From assembly GCF_001655005.1 (NCBI RefSeq), contig NZ_LXET01000041.1, positions 186,001 through 250,000 of the forward strand: a DNA stretch of 64,000 nt, in the 5' to 3' direction. Within the stretch, counting starts at the first letter, position 1, and every line of letters starts with the position of its first letter. Positions 16,984-25,583 of this stretch are shown piece by piece. The DNA comes from Hafnia paralvei ATCC 29927. GTDB lineage: Bacteria; Pseudomonadota; Gammaproteobacteria; Enterobacterales; Enterobacteriaceae. The notes under the pieces were generated by a model. The model was not told the origin of the DNA, did no database searches, and saw only the letters and a list, made by a program, of their open reading frames with translations. Both the position numbers and the translations under genes were made by a program.

Positions 16984-17399
16984 TCTATTGAAAACACAAA
17001 CATGGTTGAGTAGATAGTTATTAAGTCAATATTCACAAAACTTAAAGTGAGTACGGAAATGAGTACAAATACAGAAACCAAAAATAAAACACTTATAAAT
17101 CAATATAATTATTTAAAAATCACGATTTAACGTCTAATTAAAATTTGTCGTCTCATGAAGTTTCATTGAACCTCATGAAGATTAACAAACCCTATAAAAT
17201 CCACGCAATTGCGTGGATTTTTACTTTCATTAAACGATCGCCATTGGTAGCTACTGGCTGCCAAACAGCCCAGCTATCGAATGCATGCAACGCGATACCT
17301 CTTTGAAAGATTGCCAACACGCTGTATGACTTCTGCTACAGAGACGCACAGAGAATAAATTCTTACCACTAGACGCGCCGCCAACATGGCCAATCACCG
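16984..17399. other. Intergenic junction between the island and the cobalamin-operon remnant
   Basis: No gene is seen here. The region holds a perfect 26-bp palindrome (terminator, listed separately), the direct repeat CTCATGAAG at 17152-17160 and 17172-17180, two GAGTAC boxes near 17050-17065, and an imperfect hairpin at 17248-17277. Because the first codons of cbiH lie at 17389-17406, the boundary between the old operon and foreign DNA is just left of 17389. I could not identify an attachment-site core. Confidence 0.5.
17196..17221. terminator. Perfect 26-bp palindromic bidirectional terminator
   Basis: AAAATCCACGCAA is followed directly by its exact reverse complement, and T-runs lie on both sides. 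It can end transcription from gajAB on the plus strand and anything arriving from cbiG on the minus strand. Confidence 0.8.
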
Positions 17400-17406
17400 T
17401 CAACAT
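17389..17406 (-). pseudogene. cbiH: cbiH remnant: first six codons only
   Basis: An ATG at 17406 overlaps the cbiG stop, and the next codons read M-L-T-V-I-G, the usual beginning of CbiH (precorrin-3B C17-methyltransferase). After the sixth codon the frame continues into sequence with no resemblance to CbiH and soon stops. This marks a deletion or insertion breakpoint at about 17389 and shows that cbiH and later cbi/cob genes once followed cbiG. Confidence 0.7.
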
Positions 17407-18476
17407 GAGTGCGATAATCCCAACGTGATCGTGATGCCCTGCTGGCGCAGCGTATTACCAACTAATTGACCGTCACTCATCAGCCATGCAACTGGCTGTG
17501 AAACGCAGCTATGCTCCATCTTTTGACGGACAAAGTCAGGTGCAGATAAATGTTGTCCATGCCGGTTCAGTTCGCTAGCGCTGAACAGTTCAAACGGCAC
17601 CCGCCAACACTCTGCTAATTGGTGCAGTACAGGCTGATCTTTTTTAACGACGGCGCTGCCAATCGCGCGCAGTGCCATAATATCGAAGTGGTTCTCTGCC
17701 ATTTGCCGTTGTAGCAATTCAACCAGCATTTGCAACGAAGTTGCATGAAGGCATCCAATGCCCGCAACCACCCGACGTGGCACCAACTTATAAACAGGAA
17801 GTGCTGTTAGTTGTTCAGTTGGCAGCGGTAAGCTATCGCGCATAGTAATACACACTAAGGCGTCCAACTGCGGCAACGCATCCAGAGACTCAACGGGAAT
17901 AAATCCTCGAATATCACAGCGCTCACGTTCCACTAGCAGAGGAGCATCCCACCACAGCCCTACTTTTTGATTGCTGACCAACATTTGATTAACCACTTTC
18001 GCTGCGTGGCGAAAATCATGCATTTCAGCATCCAATTGGGTTGCCAGCGTATCCAGTGCCGCCATCTCGTTGACGTCCGTAGCGGTGGTTATCACCGGAT
18101 CGGCACCTATAAGGCCTGCCAAGTAACGGGTTAGCGCATTAGCGCCCCCCACGTGACCCGACAACAGGCTGATAACGTGTTGCCCGCCCTCATCAATAAC
18201 AACCACCGCAGGATCCGTCATTTTGTCATTCACCAGCGGCGCGATGACCCTGACGGTCAGGCCAATAGCCCCGACAACCACCAGCGCCGAATACTGCTTA
18301 AATGCCTCGCGCAGAGTATCGCCAAAGCTGCCGTTAAACGGTAAAAAACCCGACTCCATCAGCTTGTCGCTGGTGAAACAACTCAGCGGTAAATGGGTTT
18401 TCAAACGCCGCGCCAGCCGCACTCCGCCAGGAGTGAGACAAAATAGCGCGATCGATTCAGGCTTGACGATATTCAT
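17400..18476 (-). CDS. cbiG: CbiG, cobalt-precorrin-5A hydrolase
   Basis: I start at the ATG at 18476 (MNIVKPESIALFCLTPGG), which overlaps the cbiF remnant by 20 bp; a start 14 codons earlier is less likely. The 358-residue product has the CbiG N-terminal region (LSGHVGGANALTRYLAG, TATDVN), the central domain, and the C-terminal CobE/GbiG domain (VVAGIGCLHAT). In anaerobic B12 synthesis it opens the lactone of cobalt-precorrin-5A, releasing acetaldehyde. It looks intact but is stranded between broken cbiA/cbiF and cbiH, so it has no pathway to serve at this locus. Confidence 0.93.
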   Translation of the reverse strand: MNIVKPESIALFCLTPGGVRLARRLKTHLPLSCFTSDKLMESGFLPFNGSFGDTLREAFKQYSALVVVGAIGLTVRVIAPLVNDKMTDPAVVVIDEGGQHVISLLSGHVGGANALTRYLAGLIGADPVITTATDVNEMAALDTLATQLDAEMHDFRHAAKVVNQMLVSNQKVGLWWDAPLLVERERCDIRGFIPVESLDALPQLDALVCITMRDSLPLPTEQLTALPVYKLVPRRVVAGIGCLHATSLQMLVELLQRQMAENHFDIMALRAIGSAVVKKDQPVLHQLAECWRVPFELFSASELNRHGQHLSAPDFVRQKMEHSCVSQPVAWLMSDGQLVGNTLRQQGITITLGLSHSC

Positions 18477-18813
18477 GGCTGAACCCCGCATCATAGAGTT
18501 TGGAATAGTGATATTCATCGCCGAGAAATGCCTCCACCAATATCAACGCAGTTTTATGGATCGCCGCCTGATGAACCCACGCGGCGATCTCCTCCAGAGT
18601 ACCGCGAACCGTTCGCCTTTCGGCCCATGTCGCCTTGTACACCACGACAACCGGCGTATCGACGGGATAGCCGCCGGCCGTTAAACGCTCGGCGACGCGA
18701 TACATTTCCTGTATGGGAGCCCACTGAGTCACCGGCATCCGAGTCAATAAGCGGCTATAGCACCTGCGGCCAGTTCCTATGCGAATAAATGCTTGTTTGT
18801 CTGAATGTTGCAT
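18457..18813 (-). pseudogene. cbiF: cbiA'-'cbiF fusion remnant left by an internal deletion
   Basis: This 118-codon frame has two parts. From about residue 35 (YRVAERLTAGGYP ... YKATWAERRTVRGTL ... FLGDEYHYSKLYDAGFSHEYR) it is the C-terminal third of CbiF, cobalt-precorrin-4 C11-methyltransferase (about 257 residues when whole). Residues about 7-20 (QAFIRIGTGRRC) resemble the start of CbiA (AFI-x-A-GTG-x-G-C). The frame begins right after the riboswitch hairpin, where cbiA begins in Salmonella. The simplest reading is a deletion from early cbiA to late cbiF that removed cbiBCDET. The SAM-binding part is gone, so it cannot be active. Confidence 0.8.
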
Positions 18814-18842
18814 AAAAAAATCCCGCCATTTCTAGCGGGATA
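18814..18842 (-). promoter_or_regulatory. Expression platform of the cobalamin riboswitch (terminator / SD-sequestering hairpin)
   Basis: On the minus strand, ATCCCGC and GCGGGAT form a hairpin followed by seven T and then the ATG of the cbiA' remnant. The 3' arm contains the likely ribosome-binding sequence, so the hairpin can both hide the start site and act as an intrinsic terminator when cobalamin is bound. Confidence 0.7.
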
Positions 18843-18929
18843 GGCAGGGTCATAGAGATGCATTTACGCAACGACACCGCTGCGCGCATCTGATGACAAC
18901 CCGCTTCCCACCGAAGGAGTTGAAACGTT

Positions 18930-19090
18930 TTTACTGATATGGCTGGTCTTCTGGCTTAGCGTCATTCTCTCCCGTCACCTTCCCAATCCTGTTAGATCAG
19001 TGGTCTCGGCGGGTTCGTCAGCATCACAGCAGCGGGGGCTGCGGGGGATTTATCACCCCCTTCCCAATCGTGTCTTTTACTCAAGGACAC
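18930..19090 (-). ncRNA. Cobalamin riboswitch aptamer
   Basis: On the minus strand the sequence shows the conserved blocks of the B12 riboswitch in order: GATTGGGAAGGGGGTGA with AATCCCCCGCAGCCCCCGCT, then GACCACTG, a GGGAAGGTGACGGG arm, and a B12 box GCTAAGCCAGAAGACCAGCC at 18941-18960. It lies upstream of the cbi remnant, as in Salmonella, and would switch expression off when adenosylcobalamin is present. It looks intact although the operon it controls is mostly deleted. Confidence 0.92.
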
Positions 19091-19479
19091 GACATAACCA
19101 TTTCAGTCACTCACATTATCTAATTTCAGTAGACTCTATTATTCATTCCTTTTTTTCCGTCTGAACCACACATTTATTTTCATTATTGTCATCTGATAAT
19201 TAATCATTGATAGCAAGGTTAGTAACGAATATACACCCCTACGATCGTAATAAATGGTCAACTTCATTTTTTTCAAGTGAATTTATTGCTCAGCATAACA
19301 AATAATTTCTACAAACACTGGCAATGACATATTGAAAACAATGAATTAGGCAAACATTGCCGAAATAAAAAATAGTAAAAACTTGTCCTTACTTTTTTAC
19401 GACTCTACTATGTATTTAAGTTTTAAAATAGATTGCCCCGTGCAAGCCACATGACACATTGATATGTGAACAGCGGCTA
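19091..19479. promoter_or_regulatory. cbi promoter region downstream of pocR
   Basis: This 390-bp AT-rich region has no gene. In Salmonella the equivalent place holds the PocR-activated cbi promoter, reading on the minus strand toward the riboswitch. I see no clear -35/-10 pair by eye and no terminator for pocR. Confidence 0.45.
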
Positions 19480-20382
19480 TCACTCTACTCCCCTGCGTTC
19501 AGATGATATTGAGCGAAATACCTGTGGCGTGACGTTATAGGCCTGACGAAACACTTTGCAAAAATAGCTGGTCTGTGAAAATCCCAGATTTTTGGCAATA
19601 CTGGCAATACTCCAGTCGCTGTGTTGCAGCATCTCTTTCGCATTGATCATCCGTTGCTGATTGACCCAAGCATTAAAACCAATTCCCTGATACTTTTTAA
19701 ATAATTTGCTGAAATAATAAGGGCTGAGATACACGCTAGCAGCCACATCCTCCAAACGCAGCTCTTCAGAGAGATGCGTATCAATGTAGCGTAATGCCTT
19801 CTTTATTTTACTGTCATTGGGATGAACTGGACGTATCCTACCCGGCTCTTTACTGTCTTTATTATCGTTGATAACCACGAAATTCAGATGCTTTTTAAGG
19901 CAGTTCTCAACAATCAGCTTCAGTAAATCCGCCGAGGCAATCACGCGAGAAAAATCCATCATGGGCACATTATGGAACTCATCCATCAACGCCTGATCCT
20001 GCTGCCATTGATTATCAACATTAAGAATATCAATTAAATAGACATCAGAATGGAGTCGGACCTGACCGCATAAAACAAACCCTACTAGGTGGCCTGCAAT
20101 AACCAGCGGAATAGAAAAATCCGTTAGTCCGGCGTGACAGCGATAGATACAAGGTTCATTAGACTTTGACGCTTCAAAGCCACCACACCGATCGCTCATT
20201 CGACACCGGAGATGGTTAACGGGGTCTTGACGCATCAACTGGCAAAATGGCGTAAAATTGAACAGCTCAGAAATTTCTTCACCGTGAATATTCACCACCA
20301 CCACGGCCAGTCCGGTTGCTTGGGCAAAATCCTGCGCGATTTTATTTATGAGCTCTGAGTTTAGAGAACTGGCAGAAATCAT
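19480..20382 (-). CDS. pocR: PocR, AraC-family activator of the pdu and cob genes
   Basis: This 300-residue regulator has an N-terminal PocR sensor domain (about residues 8-165) with its conserved cysteines (FCQLMR, CRMSDRCGGFEA, CIYRCHAGL) and a C-terminal pair of AraC helix-turn-helix motifs (about 195-292; LRLEDVAASVYLSPYYFSKLF and IASIAKNLGFSQTSYFCKVF). With 1,2-propanediol as signal, PocR activates pdu and cbi transcription in Salmonella. It lies between pduF and the cbi remnant in the same order as there. Length is normal. Confidence 0.95.
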   Translation of the reverse strand: MISASSLNSELINKIAQDFAQATGLAVVVVNIHGEEISELFNFTPFCQLMRQDPVNHLRCRMSDRCGGFEASKSNEPCIYRCHAGLTDFSIPLVIAGHLVGFVLCGQVRLHSDVYLIDILNVDNQWQQDQALMDEFHNVPMMDFSRVIASADLLKLIVENCLKKHLNFVVINDNKDSKEPGRIRPVHPNDSKIKKALRYIDTHLSEELRLEDVAASVYLSPYYFSKLFKKYQGIGFNAWVNQQRMINAKEMLQHSDWSIASIAKNLGFSQTSYFCKVFRQAYNVTPQVFRSISSERRGVE

Positions 20383-20632
20383 GATAAAACCTCTCAGTCA
20401 ATTTTGATTTATTGTTATAAAATTTCGTTTATTACTACGTATAGTCCCTGTAATGAATAATATGTTTCTTCTTTGCTAGATTGTTATTCCTATCCATGAT
20501 GTGGAAAACGATTTCTCAATGAAGGTGTACACTCTCATGAAATGGAGTCAGCTACCATTCACCATACCAGAGCCATAATCAACAGAGGACTATAATCCGT
20601 CCATTAACTCGCGTAGATCACGAAATTTCCTC
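20383..20632. promoter_or_regulatory. pocR upstream region
   Basis: This 250-bp AT-rich gap between pduF and pocR follows the pduF hairpin and should hold a pocR promoter on the minus strand. The nearby ATGTGGAAAACG and ATTCTCAATGAAGG stretches show no clear operator. No ORF is supported. Confidence 0.4.
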
Positions 20633-20668
20633 ACCCTGTTTCATCAAACCAAGATGAGGAAACAGGGT
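20633..20668 (-). terminator. Hairpin at the end of pduF
   Basis: The arms ACCCTGTTTC and GAAACAGGGT, extended by ATC/GAT, form a stem directly after the pduF stop codon. No strong U-run follows, so it may be a weak terminator or a processing/stability element between pduF and pocR. Confidence 0.55.
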
Positions 20669-21483
20669 TAATGAGCGGCTTTCTCATCCTCCAACTTACA
20701 GGCATTGCAAGGCAGATTGTTGCAAATCAAGAAGCGATAGATTGCAGCACCTAGACAAGCGCCAATAACAGGGGCCACGATCGGGATGATGAAATAAGGA
20801 ATATCGCGCCCGCCGGTCATCGAGACTTTTCCCCAACCAGCAAAAAATGTAAATAGTTTAGGGCCAAAATCGCGTGCTGGATTCATAGCAAAGCCGGTTA
20901 ACGGACCTGTTGCCGCGCCAATCACCGCCACCAAAATACCGATCAAGAGTGGACCTAATGCGCCGCGTGGCACACCGTTACCATCATCGGTCAGCGCCAT
21001 AATCAGTCCCATCAGAATTGATGTGATAACGATTTCAACAAATGCGGCCTGCCAAACACTGATAGCCGATGCGGGAAAGGTACTGAAAATACTGGCCAGT
21101 TGCAGACTGTCCAAACTCCCACGAACCATCTGATGCGCGGCTTCAAAATCGGTGAATAAGTTGTGATACAACATGTAAGACAGCGCTGCGCCACCAAAAG
21201 CTCCTGCGATTTGCGCAAGGCTGTAAGGGAGCACTTTTCGTGCGGGGAAACAGGCAAACAGCCATAGAGCAATAGTTATAGCAGGATTAAGATGAGCTCC
21301 AGAAATCCCAGCCGTCAGATAGACGGCCAACGAAATCCCCAATCCCCACACGATACAAATTTCCCACAAACCAAAACTGGCACCGGCCACTTTCATTGCC
21401 GCCAGACAGCTAATACCGAAAAACAAAAACAGCCCGGTGCCAAGGAATTCTGCAATACATTGAGCTTTGAGCGAGTCGTTCAT
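20668..21483 (-). CDS. pduF: PduF, propanediol facilitator (MIP/GlpF family)
   Basis: This 271-residue inner-membrane channel protein has six predicted membrane helices and the two aquaglyceroporin NPA boxes: GAHLNPAITIALW and GFAMNPARDFGPK. The Asp after the second box (NPARD) is typical of glycerol/diol-conducting members. It should let 1,2-propanediol into the cell. AGGGTGATCCT precedes the ATG. The gene is divergent from pduA across a 620-bp control region and upstream of pocR. The C-terminus carries a CNNLPCNACK cysteine cluster, as in other PduF proteins. Confidence 0.95.
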   Translation of the reverse strand: MNDSLKAQCIAEFLGTGLFLFFGISCLAAMKVAGASFGLWEICIVWGLGISLAVYLTAGISGAHLNPAITIALWLFACFPARKVLPYSLAQIAGAFGGAALSYMLYHNLFTDFEAAHQMVRGSLDSLQLASIFSTFPASAISVWQAAFVEIVITSILMGLIMALTDDGNGVPRGALGPLLIGILVAVIGAATGPLTGFAMNPARDFGPKLFTFFAGWGKVSMTGGRDIPYFIIPIVAPVIGACLGAAIYRFLICNNLPCNACKLEDEKAAH

Positions 21484-22103
21484 AGGATCACCCTGTTAGA
21501 AGTTATTATGATAAATAGGTTGTGTTCAGTAATGCACGCTCCTTGACTACACCACTATAAAGAGGGTGAAAATGAAAGTGTTGTCGTGATTCACGGCGAA
21601 TCAAACAAAAACTAGAGTTCAAATAACAAATTATTGTCATTGCTCTGTAAAAAAAATCATTTAAAACCAGCAAATAAGCCCCTTACGCGTTAATTAATTA
21701 ATGTGATTTTCTTGTCATTTATTCTTTTCGTTATTGTCAGCACGCTCACAAATTCTCTTTTGATGTGAACTCGCTCGCATCATTAATACGCCTGCGCTTT
21801 TATTACGCGCGCAGTACCAAAAAAATTAAACAGTGTCACGAACTTAATTTTAATTGCGTTGAGTCCACAACTAATTATTACCACATGCCCTCAAGAAAAC
21901 ACCCGATACAAAACAATCAGTTAAAATACATCACAGCAATAATTTGTTATTTCATCGCTAATCATTCCCGCCAGTAAATTCAACACAACCATTCTTTTCC
22001 ATTGCTTGTTTGTATATTCATTCTCAGCACGAACCTGACACGTTATTTATGAATATGACAATTCAAGCCAGAACACGGCATCTGATATTCCGTCGAGGTA
22101 TTT
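21484..22103. promoter_or_regulatory. pduF-pduA divergent control region
   Basis: This 620-bp AT-rich region lies between the divergent pduF and pduA genes. By analogy with Salmonella it contains the PocR-dependent promoters of both and sites for CRP and ArcA. A good CRP-like site is listed separately. The plus-strand frame at 21765-21977 lacks any protein-family signal and is not annotated. Confidence 0.6.
21764..21779 (+). promoter_or_regulatory. Putative CRP-binding site
   Basis: TGTGAACTCGCTCGCA matches the TGTGA-N6-TCACA consensus with one mismatch. It lies in the pduF-pduA control region, where catabolite control of pdu is expected. Confidence 0.5.
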
Positions 22104-22388
22104 ATGCAACAAGAAGCACTAGGAATGGTGGAAACCAAAGGTCTGACCGCTGCCATTGAGGCCGCCGACACCATGGTGAAATCGGCCAATGTGACGTTGG
22201 TAGGCTATGAAAAAATTGGCTCTGGCTTGGTCACCGTTATCGTACGTGGTGACGTCGGGGCCGTGAAAGCAGCCACGGATGCAGGCGCCATTGCCGCCGC
22301 CAACGTAGGCGAAGTGAAATCAACTCACGTGATCCCGCGCCCTCATACCGACGTCGAGAAATTTTTGCCAAAGGGAAATAGCCAATGA
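22104..22388 (+). CDS. pduA: PduA, hexameric microcompartment shell protein
   Basis: This 94-residue single-BMC-domain protein starts MQQEALGMVETKGLTAAIE. The pore loop E-K-I-G-S-G is at about residues 36-41. PduA hexamers form flat shell facets, and the pore passes 1,2-propanediol while holding back propionaldehyde. It is the first gene of the pdu operon and its stop overlaps the pduB start (ATGA). PduJ (28463) is a near copy. The C-terminus (RPHTDVEKFLPK) is typical. Confidence 0.97.
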   Translation: MQQEALGMVETKGLTAAIEAADTMVKSANVTLVGYEKIGSGLVTVIVRGDVGAVKAATDAGAIAAANVGEVKSTHVIPRPHTDVEKFLPKGNSQ

Positions 22389-23197
22389 AAAGCAATGACC
22401 TGGTCGATCAAATCATGGCGCAGGTGATAGCAAAAGTCAGTGAACACGCTCCGGCGTCTTCTGCACAACCATCCTATAAACAACGAGATACGGCTATGGC
22501 TGAGAAAGCTTGCAGTTTAACGGAATTTGTTGGTACCGCCATCGGCGACACGGTCGGACTGGTTATCGCCAACGTAGACAGCGCCCTACTGGACGCAATG
22601 AAGTTGGAAAAACGCTATCGCTCGATCGGTATTTTGGGCGCTCGCACCGGCGCGGGGCCACACATCATGGCGGCGGATGAAGCCGTAAAAGCCACCAATA
22701 CCGAAGTGGTCAGCATTGAATTACCTCGCGATACCAAAGGCGGCGCGGGTCATGGCTCGCTGATTATCTTTGGTGGCGATGACGTTTCTGATGTGAAACG
22801 TGCCGTCGAAGTGGCATTGAAAGAGTTAGACCGGACCTTTGGCGACGTTTACGGCAATGAAGCGGGCCACATTGAGCTGCAATACAGCGCACGCGCTAGC
22901 CACGCGCTGGAAAAAGCCTTTGGCGCACCGCTGGGTCGCTCTTGTGGCGTGATTGTTGGCGCGCCTGCCTCGATTGGCGTGTTGATGGCCGACACCGCCG
23001 TGAAATCCGCCAACGTTGACGTAGTGGCTTACAGTTCCCCTGCACAGGGCACCAGCTTTAGTAACGAAGTCATTCTGGTTATCTCCGGCGACTCTGGCGC
23101 AGTGCGTCAGGCCGTCATTTCTGCCCGTGAGATCGGCAAAACGGTATTAGCAACCTTGGGTTCTGAACCCAAAAACGACCGCCCTTCTTACATCTGA
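22385..23197 (+). CDS. pduB: PduB, trimeric tandem-BMC shell protein
   Basis: This 270-residue protein has two BMC domains (about residues 45-145 and 155-260). The first 37 residues begin with an amphipathic helix (NDLVDQIMAQVIAKV), the part that links shell to enzyme core in Salmonella. An internal ATG at codon 38 (base 22496) corresponds exactly to the Salmonella start of the short form PduB', so two products are likely. Translation is coupled to pduA by a 4-bp overlap. Confidence 0.97.
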   Translation: MKSNDLVDQIMAQVIAKVSEHAPASSAQPSYKQRDTAMAEKACSLTEFVGTAIGDTVGLVIANVDSALLDAMKLEKRYRSIGILGARTGAGPHIMAADEAVKATNTEVVSIELPRDTKGGAGHGSLIIFGGDDVSDVKRAVEVALKELDRTFGDVYGNEAGHIELQYSARASHALEKAFGAPLGRSCGVIVGAPASIGVLMADTAVKSANVDVVAYSSPAQGTSFSNEVILVISGDSGAVRQAVISAREIGKTVLATLGSEPKNDRPSYI

Positions 23198-23217
23198 TGC
23201 CACAGTGAGGCTGTTTC

Positions 23218-24882
23218 ATGAAATCGAAAAGATTTGAAGCATTGGCGAAACGCCCCGTTAATCAGGACGGTTTTGTCAAAGAATGGATCGAAGAAGGCTT
23301 TATTGCCATGGAAAGCCCGAACGATCCGAAGCCATCCATCAAGATAGTGAACGGTGTCGTGACCGAGCTCGACGGCAAGCCGCAAAGCAGTTTTGACCTG
23401 ATTGACCACTTCATCGCCCGCTACGGCATCAACCTAGAGCGTGCAGAAGAAGTGATGCAGATGGACTCTGTCAAACTGGCCAACATGCTGTGTGATCCCA
23501 ATGTGTCACGCCGCACCATTGTGCCACTGACCACCGCTATGACACCGGCCAAAATCGTCGAAGTCGTCTCCCACATGAACGTGGTAGAAATGATGATGTC
23601 GATGCAGAAAATGCGCGCCCGTCGAACGCCGTCACAGCAAGCTCACGTCACTAACGTGAAAGACAACCCTGTACAAATTGCTGCCGATGCCGCTGAAGGC
23701 GCATTCCGTGGTTTTGATGAACAAGAAACCACCGTCGCCGTGGCTCGCTATGCGCCATTCAATGCAATTGCACTGCTCGTAGGTTCCCAAGTCGGTCGCC
23801 CTGGCGTTCTAACACAGTGTTCTCTGGAAGAGGCCACCGAGCTAAAGCTAGGGATGCTGGGCCACACCTGTTACGCAGAAACCATTTCGGTATATGGAAC
23901 TGAACCCGTCTTTACCGATGGTGATGATACACCATGGTCTAAAGGTTTCCTCGCTTCGTCTTATGCATCACGTGGTTTGAAAATGCGCTTCACCTCCGGC
24001 TCAGGCTCCGAAGTCCAGATGGGCTACGCCGAAGGGAAATCCATGCTGTATCTGGAAGCGCGCTGTATTTATATCACCAAAGCCGCAGGGGTTCAGGGAT
24101 TACAAAACGGCTCCGTGAGCTGTGTCGGTGTCCCTTCCGCAGTGCCATCAGGCATTCGCGCCATTTTGGCGGAAAACCTGATTTGTTCAGCACTGGATTT
24201 GGAATGTGCATCCAGTAACGACCAAACCTTTACCCATTCGGATATGCGTCGTACCGCTCGCTTGCTGATGCAATTCCTGCCGGGCACTGACTTCATCTCG
24301 TCCGGTTATTCAGCGGTGCCTAACTACGACAACATGTTCGCGGGCTCCAACGAAGATGCCGAAGATTTTGATGATTACAACGTCCTACAGCGCGATCTGA
24401 AAGTGGATGGTGGCCTGCGCCCCGTACTGGAAGCTGACGTGGTCGCGATTCGTAATAAAGCCGCCCGCGCACTGCAAGCCGTATTCGCGGGAATGGGGCT
24501 TCCGCCTATCACCGACGAAGAGGTGATTGCCGCGACCTACGCTCACGGCTCCAAAGACATGCCCGAACGCAACATCGTTGAAGACATCAAGTTCGCTCAG
24601 GAAATCATCAGCAAAAACCGTACCGGTTTGGAAGTGGTGAAAGCATTAGCGCAAGGCGGCTTTGAGGATGTGGCGCAAGACATGCTGAACATCCAGAAAG
24701 CCAAGATAGCCGGTGACTACCTGCATACCTCAGCCATCATCAAAGGCAACAACCAAGTGCTGTCCGCGGTGAATGACGTCAATGACTATGCAGGACCAGC
24801 GACCGGTTACCGGCTAGAAGGTGCACGTTGGGAAGAAATTAAAAATATTCCAAACGCGCTTGATCCGAATGAGCTTGGCTAA
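23218..24882 (+). CDS. pduC: PduC, diol dehydratase large (alpha) subunit
   Basis: This 554-residue catalytic subunit of adenosylcobalamin-dependent diol dehydratase converts 1,2-propanediol to propionaldehyde inside the microcompartment. It is complete and colinear with the family, starting MKSKRFEALAKRPVNQDGFVKEW and including the conserved regions EQETTVAVARYAPFNA, GHTCYAETISVYGTE and GYSAVPNYDNMFAGSN. GAGG precedes the ATG. Followed by pduD and pduE in the usual order. Confidence 0.98.
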   Translation: MKSKRFEALAKRPVNQDGFVKEWIEEGFIAMESPNDPKPSIKIVNGVVTELDGKPQSSFDLIDHFIARYGINLERAEEVMQMDSVKLANMLCDPNVSRRTIVPLTTAMTPAKIVEVVSHMNVVEMMMSMQKMRARRTPSQQAHVTNVKDNPVQIAADAAEGAFRGFDEQETTVAVARYAPFNAIALLVGSQVGRPGVLTQCSLEEATELKLGMLGHTCYAETISVYGTEPVFTDGDDTPWSKGFLASSYASRGLKMRFTSGSGSEVQMGYAEGKSMLYLEARCIYITKAAGVQGLQNGSVSCVGVPSAVPSGIRAILAENLICSALDLECASSNDQTFTHSDMRRTARLLMQFLPGTDFISSGYSAVPNYDNMFAGSNEDAEDFDDYNVLQRDLKVDGGLRPVLEADVVAIRNKAARALQAVFAGMGLPPITDEEVIAATYAHGSKDMPERNIVEDIKFAQEIISKNRTGLEVVKALAQGGFEDVAQDMLNIQKAKIAGDYLHTSAIIKGNNQVLSAVNDVNDYAGPATGYRLEGARWEEIKNIPNALDPNELG

Positions 24883-24894
24883 GGGGTTCACGAA

Positions 24895-25569
24895 ATGGTG
24901 GATATTAACGAAAAACTGTTACGCCAAATTATTGAAAGCGTATTGCAGGAAGTGCAGGGAGACCAGAATACCGTCTCCTTTAAGCAAGAGAACCAACCCG
25001 CGCCAGCTGCTACCGCCGTTGCATCAGGGGATTTTCTCACTGAGGTTGGTGAAGCGCGTCCCGGCACCCAACAGGATGAAGTCATCATTGCCGTCGGTCC
25101 CGCCTTTGGCCTGTCACAAACCGCCAATATCGTTGGCATACCACACAAAAATATTCTGCGTGAATTAATTGCGGGTATCGAAGAGGAAGGCATCAAGGCG
25201 CGGGTTATCCGCTGCTTTAAATCCTCTGATGTGGCCTTTGTTGCGGTAGAAGGCAACCGCCTCAGCGGTTCGGGGATCTCTATTGGCATCCAGTCAAAAG
25301 GTACCACGGTCATTCATCAACGCGGTTTGCCTCCGCTCTCTAATCTCGAGCTGTTTCCACAGGCTCCTCTGTTGACTCTGGATACCTACCGTCTGATTGG
25401 TAAAAACGCCGCGCGCTACGCCAAACGAGAATCACCACAGCCGGTTCCAACCCTGAATGACCAAATGGCTCGGCCAAAGTATCAGGCCAAATCTGCGATT
25501 CTGCACATCAAAGAAACCAAATATGTGGTGACTGGTAAGAATCCTCAGGAACTCCAGGTGGCGCTTTAA
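24895..25569 (+). CDS. pduD: PduD, diol dehydratase medium (beta) subunit
   Basis: This 224-residue beta subunit helps bind cobalamin in the alpha-beta-gamma dehydratase. Residues 1-20 form the amphipathic encapsulation helix (DINEKLLRQIIESVLQEVQ) that targets the enzyme into the shell. The body contains the conserved DEVIIAVGPAFG and RCFKSSDVAFVA. The start ATG at 24895 aligns with the Salmonella protein (M-E-I-N-E-K). Confidence 0.97.
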   Translation: MVDINEKLLRQIIESVLQEVQGDQNTVSFKQENQPAPAATAVASGDFLTEVGEARPGTQQDEVIIAVGPAFGLSQTANIVGIPHKNILRELIAGIEEEGIKARVIRCFKSSDVAFVAVEGNRLSGSGISIGIQSKGTTVIHQRGLPPLSNLELFPQAPLLTLDTYRLIGKNAARYAKRESPQPVPTLNDQMARPKYQAKSAILHIKETKYVVTGKNPQELQVAL

Positions 25570-25583
25570 CAAAGGAAAACACG

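Noticed and set aside
1..17400. tRNA gene as integration site of the island
   Set aside because: I found no cloverleaf-like sequence or CCA-end motif near the recombinase or at the right junction; the left boundary is outside the window.
21765..21977. 70-codon frame in the pduF-pduA control region
   Set aside because: Overlaps the probable CRP site, has no ribosome-binding site and no recognisable protein pattern.
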